Below are positions 1 through 5,373 of a DNA stretch of 5,606 nt, one piece after another (the first letter of the stretch is position 1; every line of letters begins with the position of its first letter). Where the stretch lies: positions 1 through 5,606 of the forward strand of contig DRQV01000277.1 of NCBI GenBank assembly GCA_011371325.1, given 5' to 3'. A program made the translations under genes and the position numbers. The notes beneath the pieces were generated by a model. It ran no database searches, was not told where the DNA came from, and worked only from the letters and a program-made list of their open reading frames with translations. This stretch comes from Thioploca sp. (GTDB taxonomy: Bacteria; Pseudomonadota; Gammaproteobacteria; Beggiatoales; Beggiatoaceae).

Positions 1-35
1 AACATATCTTTACCGATCAAACTTAGCTTAATCTT

Positions 36-1322
36 TTAAAAGTCCATGCCTATACCAACAACAAAATCAAATTGACTCATTTCAACAAAACCAGTTTGAG
101 GGCCAGTATTTCTGTTTGTTCCGCCTACTTTCTCATTTGGAGCATAGGTAAAACTTACATTTAATTCAGTATGTTCAGCTAGTGGGGTACTGAAACCAAA
201 AGTATAATGAGTTTTAATAACAGCAGGAGATAAGGTATTAAACAATGCTTGTGTACTTGGAAATGGGTTGTTAGCATGACTATATCCGGCCCGAAAAGTA
301 AAGTCTTTACTATATTTCCATTGTAAACCAAACTTAAATATATCCATGTCTTCCCAACCAAATCCAAGCCCATTATCTGTGCCTAATAAAGTCTGACCAG
401 GCATAAATACTAAATCAGCAGGGTTAGATATTGCTTTCACATCACCATATTTAATCCGTTGATAATCAAAAGCAAAGATTAATTCAGGAGTAATTTTGAC
501 CGCAAAACCTAAATCATAATTAACTGGAGCATCAAAGCTACCTTCTTCGGCAAATAATCCCTTATATTCCTCAAATTTAGTCATTTTCAATTTAGTTTGA
601 TAAGAAGCTCCCAAACTAATCCGATCAGTAATTTGGCCAAACCAACCAAATCTTAAGCCACCACCGTAAGAAAAATCATGGTCATTATTGGTAACTTTAT
701 CCGGATATAATGAAAATGATTTAAATGGTTGCAAACCTTTTACTTCAACTGACTGAATTGCAAAAATTGGAGTAATTCCAAATGAATGTTTTTCATTAAT
801 CTTTCTGGAATAAGTTACACCAATGAACATTTGAATTAAATCTATTCCAGTTGGTGAGGATGCCATAGAAGATGGAAACATTGGATTGCCAAAATTTTGA
901 AATACTGCACTATCATATTCCGTATTCATTCCACCATTACCACCAACTGCTATTCCAATAGAAATATTTTCATCTAATAAACGATTATAAGCAAAGTGAG
1001 GAATTAGAAAGAAATCGTTACCACTTTCATATTGATTAGCTGGCACAGAAGCTGGACCATTAGGAGGGCCAATTGGGGAAGCATCATCATTAGCAGTAAA
1101 ACCTCTGGTTGGAGCAAATAATGCTAGACCATAATCGATTCGATTACCAACTCTTACCAAAGCAGCAGGATTACTAGCCGCACACATCGCTCCAAATGCC
1201 ATGGCTACACATGCACCAGCCATTGATTTAGATTTAGCACCATAGCCGTGTGACCAATAACCATTAGTAGCATAAACATTTGAACTTAAAATCAATATTA
1301 CAGCAATAATTAATTTTTTCAT
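36..1322 (-). CDS. OmpP1/FadL-family outer membrane transport protein
   Basis: This is a 428-residue outer membrane beta-barrel of the FadL/TodX/OmpP1 family, whose members let hydrophobic molecules (long-chain fatty acids, aromatics) cross the outer membrane. Residues 1-18 form a signal peptide (MKKL, a hydrophobic core, then NVYA), and the mature protein starts TNGYWSHGYG, as is typical of the family. Further family marks are the hatch segment with SNPAA near residues 50-54, the GNGGMNTEY motif, and a C-terminal strand ending in Phe (GIGMDF), the usual outer membrane assembly signal. The second ATG of an ATGATG pair (at 1322) was chosen because AGAGG at 1334-1330 lies 7 nt upstream of it; the first ATG (1325) would add one Met. 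Either start overlaps the upstream oxidoreductase stop codon, so translation is probably coupled. Two Cys (38 and 47 of the precursor) in the hatch region are unusual. The substrate cannot be read from sequence. Confidence 0.93.
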   Translation of the reverse strand: MKKLIIAVILILSSNVYATNGYWSHGYGAKSKSMAGACVAMAFGAMCAASNPAALVRVGNRIDYGLALFAPTRGFTANDDASPIGPPNGPASVPANQYESGNDFFLIPHFAYNRLLDENISIGIAVGGNGGMNTEYDSAVFQNFGNPMFPSSMASSPTGIDLIQMFIGVTYSRKINEKHSFGITPIFAIQSVEVKGLQPFKSFSLYPDKVTNNDHDFSYGGGLRFGWFGQITDRISLGASYQTKLKMTKFEEYKGLFAEEGSFDAPVNYDLGFAVKITPELIFAFDYQRIKYGDVKAISNPADLVFMPGQTLLGTDNGLGFGWEDMDIFKFGLQWKYSKDFTFRAGYSHANNPFPSTQALFNTLSPAVIKTHYTFGFSTPLAEHTELNVSFTYAPNEKVGGTNRNTGPQTGFVEMSQFDFVVGIGMDF

Positions 1323-3019
1323 CATTTTTCCTCTACAATTTGAATAAATCCACAAGGACACTCATTAACACATAGTCCACAACCTTTACAATACTCATAA
1401 TCAAAGATATAATGTGATCCATCACTAGCTAATTCCTTAGTTTTTAAAATAGCTGAATCTGGACATAACATCCAGCAATTATCACAAGCTAAACAATTTC
1501 CACAAGAAAAACAACGTTGACTTTCTTTAGCAATCAATGATCCAGATAAACTAGTGGTTATTTCTTCATCCCCAATCCGTTGTGCAACTGGCAAAGTTGG
1601 TTCTTGCACTTGTGGATTAAGTTCATAGTAATTCATATTAAGCTTTTGAAATGAAATGGATGTCTTAGCTATTGTTTGGGGTAATTCTTTAGCTTGCAAT
1701 ATATTAACAATGGTTGCAGCGGTTTTTTTACCATCACCAATAGCGGCTGTAACTGTACCACTATTACCAGTAACATCGCCACCAGCATAAATACCAGAAT
1801 GGTCAATAATTTGTCCCCATTCATCTACTTTTAGATGTGAATTATTATCAGCCAATCTTTCAATTCCTTGTGGATCAATAACCTGTCCAACAGCTGGAAT
1901 TACTTGGTCAACATTAAGCACAGTTTCTGTACCTTCAAAAGCCACTCGTTTTAATCTACCACTAGCTTGCATTAATTTTTTCATATGCACTAGCTCCACC
2001 CCAACGACTCGCTCACCACGTAAAATCAGCCGTCTAATTCCTCTATATTCATGGATAATAACTCCTTCTTCCAACGCTTCATACACTTCTCGAGGAATAG
2101 CTGGCATTGCTTCTTCGATTGGAATATTAGGTTTGGGAATTGGCTTATGTGAGATAAGATGCACTTCTGCAACTCCAGCCCGTCTTAAAACTCGAGCCAT
2201 GTCAACGGCAGTATTGCCAGCCCCAATCACAGCAACACTATTTGGAGTCGGAACTTTACCAATGTCAATCCACTCTTTCAGTAATTCAAACCCAGAATGT
2301 AAGTCTCGTGGCACAACTCCATCAATGCTCCATTCCATACTATTTTGCGTACCTACTCCTAAAAATACGGCTGGATATTCTTCTTGTAATTCATGGATAT
2401 TTATATCTCGTCCCAATCGAGTTTGCGGTTTAAAAGTGATTCCATCTAATGCTAATACCCGGTTTAATTCCGCATCTAGTAATTGGCGTGGCAAACGATA
2501 TGGTGGTAATGCTGTGCGTAAAGTTCCACCAGCTTCTGGATGATCATCAAAAATAATAGCTCGATAACCAAGTTTTATCAGATGATAAGCTGTGGAAATT
2601 CCAGCTGGACCGGCCCCTACAATAGCAATTTCTGGTGCCGATGGATCAACAGGTGCAACTGGATAAGCCCAATTTTTGGCAATTGCTTCATCACCTAAAA
2701 AACGTTCTACTGCATGGATTGCTAATGGTGAATCATATTCTTTCCGATTACAAGCAGATTCACAAGGATGTGGGCATACTCGACCTGTTATAGCTGGAAT
2801 AGGATTAATATTGACAATAGTTTTCCATGCTTCTTTATAATGCCCAAGTTGGACGTGAGCTAAATAAGCTTGTGGGTCCTCACCAGCTGGACAGCTTCCA
2901 TGACAGGGAGCTATTTGGTATAAATGTTCGGGCCGAAATAATTGTCGCCATTGGCCAGTTGGAAAGTTTAGTGAAGTACCTGGGTTCGCATAACCACTAC
3001 GAGTTAATACAGTGGTCAT
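1322..3019 (-). CDS. GltD-like FAD/NAD(P)H oxidoreductase with C-terminal 2[4Fe-4S] ferredoxin domain
   Basis: This is a 565-residue cytoplasmic iron-sulfur flavoprotein related to the glutamate synthase small subunit and dihydropyrimidine dehydrogenase N-terminus. Such proteins pass electrons between NAD(P)H and Fe-S partners. In order: an N-terminal Fe-S domain with C39, C43, C82, C86 and C90 (PCHGSCPAGED, RVCPHPCESAC); an FAD-binding GAGPAG at 135-140; a second dinucleotide site GAGNTA at 266-271; the C-terminal FAD motif GIYAGGD at 409-415; and a ferredoxin domain with C503, C506, C509, C512, C515, C519, then C544, C547, C550, C554, resembling the delta subunit of 2-oxoacid:ferredoxin oxidoreductases. 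The start follows a perfect AGGAGG (3032-3027) at 7-nt spacing; a longer reading frame to 3067 lacks this support. It is not ordinary GltD: no gltB is nearby and GltD lacks the C-terminal ferredoxin. DsrL, SfrB and KorC-type proteins share this general plan, and I cannot choose among them. Confidence 0.9.
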   Translation of the reverse strand: MTTVLTRSGYANPGTSLNFPTGQWRQLFRPEHLYQIAPCHGSCPAGEDPQAYLAHVQLGHYKEAWKTIVNINPIPAITGRVCPHPCESACNRKEYDSPLAIHAVERFLGDEAIAKNWAYPVAPVDPSAPEIAIVGAGPAGISTAYHLIKLGYRAIIFDDHPEAGGTLRTALPPYRLPRQLLDAELNRVLALDGITFKPQTRLGRDINIHELQEEYPAVFLGVGTQNSMEWSIDGVVPRDLHSGFELLKEWIDIGKVPTPNSVAVIGAGNTAVDMARVLRRAGVAEVHLISHKPIPKPNIPIEEAMPAIPREVYEALEEGVIIHEYRGIRRLILRGERVVGVELVHMKKLMQASGRLKRVAFEGTETVLNVDQVIPAVGQVIDPQGIERLADNNSHLKVDEWGQIIDHSGIYAGGDVTGNSGTVTAAIGDGKKTAATIVNILQAKELPQTIAKTSISFQKLNMNYYELNPQVQEPTLPVAQRIGDEEITTSLSGSLIAKESQRCFSCGNCLACDNCWMLCPDSAILKTKELASDGSHYIFDYEYCKGCGLCVNECPCGFIQIVEEK

Positions 3020-3255
3020 AGTTTTTCCTCCTGCTTTAATTGTAAATATTTTTGTACAATTTTCCAACCTTCATTTGGATTATGAGTAATAGTACATTTA
3101 GAACAGTCTTTAATATTTCCAAGCATAGTATAAACACCTGGGCATTGTATAAAATACAAAGGACAATAGCAAAATAAACAGTTTATAGAATCCAAATTAT
3201 GACATGGATAATATTCACAATCACAATTTTCAAAGTAGGTTGAATTAAATTTCAT
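3016..3255 (-). CDS. Cysteine-rich small domain protein (putative metal- or Fe-S-binding)
   Basis: This is a 79-residue cytoplasmic protein with nine Cys (C11, C13, C18, C26, C29, C31, C38, C51, C54) plus H19 and H58. The pattern FENCDCEYYPCH, then CLFCYCPLY, then IKDCSKCTITH followed by Asn-Pro, matches the family known as 'cysteine-rich small domain' (zf-like), as I recall it. The family is thought to bind metal or Fe-S but has no firm biochemical role; some members are linked with cobalamin genes. The ATG at 3255 was chosen because homologues usually begin only a few residues before the FEN-DCEYFPCH motif. A TTG at 3303 would give 95 residues, and neither start has a clear Shine-Dalgarno. 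The stop overlaps the oxidoreductase start by 4 nt (ATGA), making this the first gene of the operon. It may help the neighbouring Fe-S flavoprotein, but that is only inferred from position. Confidence 0.82.
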   Translation of the reverse strand: MKFNSTYFENCDCEYYPCHNLDSINCLFCYCPLYFIQCPGVYTMLGNIKDCSKCTITHNPNEGWKIVQKYLQLKQEEKL

Positions 3256-3340
3256 GATTAATTTTGAAATAGCATCAGAAATATTTGAGTTCCATTCTAT
3301 CAATATAACTTTGAACTATCAAATTTAGAAGTCTTTTTTA

Positions 3341-3346
3341 ATTATA
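3341..3346 (-). promoter_or_regulatory. Possible -10 box for the minus-strand operon
   Basis: Read on the minus strand, these bases are a perfect TATAAT, about 86 nt upstream of the ATG of the first operon gene. No convincing -35 box lies 16-18 nt further upstream (AAAAAT at 17 nt). The site would therefore be a weak or activator-dependent promoter, or a chance match in AT-rich DNA. Confidence 0.3.
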
Positions 3347-3510
3347 AATGGTTAATTACTAGTATTTTTGATTGCTACGCAATTATTGATGCAATTGTTC
3401 ATCACATCTTACGCTTATTTAATAACAAAATAAACGAATTAAATAGCCATCATTTGTATGAAGTGATTAGTTTTTGGTCGGTGAAGATGTATAGTATTTC
3501 ACGATTATCA

Positions 3511-3539
3511 AAGTGTTAGATATTTTATAGATAACACTT
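3511..3539. promoter_or_regulatory. Candidate operator dyad overlapping the -35 box
   Basis: AAGTGTTA (3511-3518) and TAACACTT (3532-3539) are perfect 8-bp inverted repeats separated by 13 nt, so the half-site centres are 21 bp apart, about two helical turns. The right half overlaps the first two bases of the TTGACA -35 box. This is the geometry of a site for a dimeric repressor or activator. I do not recognise the half-site as that of a specific family, and no regulator gene is in the window. Confidence 0.5.
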
Positions 3540-3566
3540 GACAAAAATAATTAGATCGTTTATTCT
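3538..3566 (+). promoter_or_regulatory. Sigma70-like promoter of the copper group
   Basis: A consensus -35 box TTGACA (3538-3543) is followed after exactly 17 nt by TATTCT (3561-3566), a 4 of 6 match to the -10 consensus. Transcription would start near 3573, giving a 5' leader of about 25 nt before the GTG of the small Cys-rich gene. No Shine-Dalgarno sequence is seen in that leader. Confidence 0.65.
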
Positions 3567-3597
3567 AGTGAGAAATAATTTTAAATAAACTTCAAAA

Positions 3598-3912
3598 GTG
3601 AAACAAGTAGCCAAGCTTATAATATTAGTTATATTCGCCCAAAGCATATCAATGGGTATGTATGCTATTGCTTGGTCTTCCGATAATAATATAACAGTTG
3701 AAAATAATATAGCAATTCATGTTTCTCATGTTGACACCAAATCATGTGATGAAATGATGGAATGTGATAATGATTGTTATAATTGTTGTCACTGTGCCAC
3801 GTTGCTAAAAACATTTTTTGACAATAGTTTTAATCTACAAACTTCAAATATTTTTTCTCATATTGCCTCTTTAAACAATCTACCTGCTTTACTCTATAAA
3901 CCCCCCTGCTAA
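3598..3912 (+). CDS. Small exported Cys/His-rich protein, CutF/CopL-like copper-sensing leader candidate
   Basis: This is a 104-residue protein. Its N-terminus (MKQVAK, then a hydrophobic run, with AIA near residues 23-25) is a Sec signal peptide or signal anchor. The exported part has H41, H44, C50, C56, C60, C63, C64, H65 and C66, including a CxxxC (C56-C60) and a YNCCHC cluster that suit copper binding. The last residues are LLYKPPC, placing Pro-Pro two codons before the stop, a sequence type that slows ribosomes. Small exported Cys-rich proteins just upstream of multicopper oxidases include CopL (Xanthomonas) and CutF (Rhodobacter capsulatus); in CutF, translation of the protein itself controls the oxidase. 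The RNA downstream fits that model. The GTG start is the choice that gives a signal peptide; it has no visible Shine-Dalgarno, and an in-frame stop lies at 3586-3588. The assignment rests on architecture, not on clear full-length homology. Confidence 0.75.
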   Translation: MKQVAKLIILVIFAQSISMGMYAIAWSSDNNITVENNIAIHVSHVDTKSCDEMMECDNDCYNCCHCATLLKTFFDNSFNLQTSNIFSHIASLNNLPALLYKPPC

Positions 3913-3932
3913 TTTCCATAGTCAATATAATT

Positions 3933-4030
3933 AGATTAATTTAAATTTTATTAGAATTGAAGGAATAATTTTATCCTGTTAATCCTTTGATCTAGTAAAT
4001 CCTGATTCAGAAATGATTCTAAATTAATCT
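3933..4030 (+). promoter_or_regulatory. Perfect 11-bp inverted repeat nested inside the leader stem
   Basis: AGATTAATTTA (3933-3943) and TAAATTAATCT (4020-4030) are exact reverse complements. They lie wholly inside the loop of the Shine-Dalgarno-hiding stem and would bring its two arms closer, making a nested structure. The stem is mostly A-U, so its stability depends on the whole fold. Confidence 0.55.
3956..3991 (+). promoter_or_regulatory. Inner hairpin of the oxidase leader
   Basis: ATTGAAGGA (3956-3964) can pair with TCCTTTGAT (3983-3991) over 9 positions, two of them G-U, around an 18-nt loop. It forms the innermost arm of the nested leader fold. No U-run follows, so it is not an intrinsic terminator. 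Alone it could be chance. Confidence 0.35.
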
Positions 4031-4101
4031 CGTCCGTTCATAAATTAAACAATTTGAATAAAATTTAACAAGGGATTATTACGTCTTATGGAGATTTTTT
4101 T

Positions 4102-5364
4102 ATGAGTAAAGTGTCACGTCGTAAATTTTTACAAACTGCCGCTGTAACAACTGGTAGTGCTTTAGCTGTTAGTGCTAATTCCGTTGAAATGGATCATTCC
4201 AAAATGACTCTAGCAGCTCCAATGGATCATGCTTCTATGAACCACACTGGAATGGCGAATGAAGAATATGGCAGTATGATGTTTATGAAAGGCCATACTA
4301 TGGCTCCGGGAATCACTATTGAACCACCCGGTTCGCCAGCAGATGATGAAGTAGATTATAAACAGTTTGATATGGATATTAAGATCGTTGAGCATGAGAT
4401 ATTGCCCGGTATTAAAACTCATATGTTTGCTTTCAACGGTCAAGTTCCAGGGCCAAAAATCCATGTTACTGAAGGTGATTGGATAAAAGTTAATTTTACT
4501 AATAAGACTGAAGAAATGCACACTATTCACTGGCATGGGCTCACTGTGCCTTATACTATGGATGGTGTGCCGATGGTGACTCAAGACCCAGTTCATCCCG
4601 GCCAAACTTTCGTTTACCGGTTTCAAGCTAAACCTGCTGGAACTCGTTGGTATCATTGTCACTGGGGAACTCCATTACATGCCAGTCATGCGATGCACGG
4701 AGCTTTTATCATTGATAAGAAGGATGAGCCGCTTAAACAACGTTTTCCTTACACCAGAGAATATACTTTAGTGTTGGAAGCATGGGATATTAACTTTGCT
4801 CGCAGGGAAATCAATGAGCTCTTAGAAGGAATGAAACAAGTAAATTCACTAATGGAACAGGGTAAACTAGAGCCAACAACCCATGGTTTTTTCCGTAATT
4901 ATGAAGAGTTTAAACATGCGGTAGATACTGGTAAATATATTCCTCCGTACTTACTTAGCCGTTCCTCTGGAATTCCATTAGATTATAATTTTTTTGCGAT
5001 CAATGGTAAATCTTATCCAGCTACTGAACGACTTAAAATTAAACAAGGTGAATGGATTCGAGTTAGACTAATTAATGGGGGAAATTTGAGTCATCATATG
5101 CACTTACATGGTCATGATTTTTGGTGGGTAGCTCAAGATGGTAATGATATGGATATGCCAAGAAGAATTAATACTATCCATGTAGAACCGGGTAGTACCT
5201 ATGACATTATGATTTATGGCGATAATCCGGGGTTTTGGACATTTCACGATCATAACACTTTACATGTCAGAAATAATGGTATTTATCCGGGTGGAATGCT
5301 TACAGTTCTAGTATATGAAGACTTCAAGCCAACTTACACTCCTTCTGTTTCAATCGATCAATAG
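4102..5364 (+). CDS. Tat-exported two-domain multicopper oxidase, type C
   Basis: This is a 420-residue periplasmic copper oxidase that oxidises a substrate (phenols or Cu(I) are typical of the wider family) and reduces O2. A Tat signal (SRRKFL at 5-10, cleavage near residue 25) is followed by a Met/His-rich stretch with MDHSKM, MDHASM and MNHTGM (30-67), as in CopA copper-resistance proteins. Domain 1 (about 88-205) has H140-x2-H143-x-H145 and H185-C186-H187, then H193 and M198, giving a full type 1 site plus half of a trinuclear site. Domain 2 (about 295-405) has HHMHLHGH (331-338) and H382-D383-H384, with Asp where a type 1 Cys would be. A type 1 site only in domain 1, together with FHDHNTLHV and PGGM, is the pattern of type C two-domain oxidases such as the Nitrosomonas europaea enzyme; these are trimers with trinuclear sites between subunits. 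GGAG at 4090-4093 lies 8 nt from the ATG. Three-domain CopA/CueO and NirK do not fit. The 60 residues between domains look extended. Confidence 0.93.
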   Translation: MSKVSRRKFLQTAAVTTGSALAVSANSVEMDHSKMTLAAPMDHASMNHTGMANEEYGSMMFMKGHTMAPGITIEPPGSPADDEVDYKQFDMDIKIVEHEILPGIKTHMFAFNGQVPGPKIHVTEGDWIKVNFTNKTEEMHTIHWHGLTVPYTMDGVPMVTQDPVHPGQTFVYRFQAKPAGTRWYHCHWGTPLHASHAMHGAFIIDKKDEPLKQRFPYTREYTLVLEAWDINFARREINELLEGMKQVNSLMEQGKLEPTTHGFFRNYEEFKHAVDTGKYIPPYLLSRSSGIPLDYNFFAINGKSYPATERLKIKQGEWIRVRLINGGNLSHHMHLHGHDFWWVAQDGNDMDMPRRINTIHVEPGSTYDIMIYGDNPGFWTFHDHNTLHVRNNGIYPGGMLTVLVYEDFKPTYTPSVSIDQ

Positions 5365-5373
5365 GATAGACAA

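Larger units (their letters stand above)
3304..3597. other. Divergent intergenic spacer with several short dyads
   Basis: No gene is visible here. The stretch is AT-rich and must hold the promoters of both divergent groups. Besides the elements listed separately, it contains short inverted repeats: ATTGC/GCAAT (3371-3383), TGATG/CATCA (3387-3404), ATCATTT/AAGTGAT with one mismatch (3449-3467), and GTGAA/TTCAC around a central TATA (3481-3502). The last two and the stronger dyad at 3511-3539 have centres about 33.5 bp apart. Short dyads are expected by chance in such DNA, so only the 3511-3539 dyad is treated as a likely operator. Confidence 0.5.
3911..4096 (+). promoter_or_regulatory. Long-range RNA stem hiding the oxidase Shine-Dalgarno
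   Basis: In the RNA, 3911-3921 (AATTTCCATAG as DNA) can pair with 4086-4096 (TTATGGAGATT) over 11 consecutive positions, nine Watson-Crick and two G-U. The 3' arm contains the GGAG (4090-4093) that serves the oxidase ATG at 4102. The 5' arm begins within the stop codon of the small Cys-rich gene (TAA at 3910-3912). A ribosome paused on its last codons would therefore cover the 5' arm and free the ribosome binding site. Mechanism inferred by analogy to CutF-CutO; pairing seen directly but not folded by computation. Confidence 0.62.

Noticed and set aside
1..35. Intrinsic terminator after the FadL gene
   Set aside because: No GC-rich hairpin with a T-run on the minus strand is visible in these few bases; it may lie outside the window.
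179..373. 64-codon minus-strand open frame inside the FadL gene
   Set aside because: Out of frame within a well-supported gene; hydrophobic but otherwise featureless.
2133..2543. 136-codon plus-strand open frame, with smaller ones at 2242-2433 and 2827-3021
   Set aside because: Antisense to the oxidoreductase gene, whose motifs run through the same stretch; composition is typical of a shadow frame.
1322..3019. Calling the flavoprotein gltD or dsrL
   Set aside because: No gltB, dsr or sulfur genes are visible and the ferredoxin tail is shared by several unrelated pathways, so a symbol would be over-specific.
3913..4101. A separate promoter for the oxidase in the gap (for example TTGAAG at 3957-3962)
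   Set aside because: No -10 box at suitable spacing was found, and the stretch is better explained by paired RNA arms. A start site here is still possible.
4210..4662. 150-codon minus-strand open frame inside the oxidase gene
   Set aside because: Antisense to the Met/His-rich and copper-ligand coding parts of the oxidase; its His-rich look comes from complementing those codons.
4102..5364. Nitrite reductase (NirK) or three-domain CopA/CueO identity for the oxidase
   Set aside because: NirK lacks the HCH and HxH trinuclear ligands seen here, and three-domain enzymes carry HCH near the C-terminus, where this protein has HDH; length also fits two domains.
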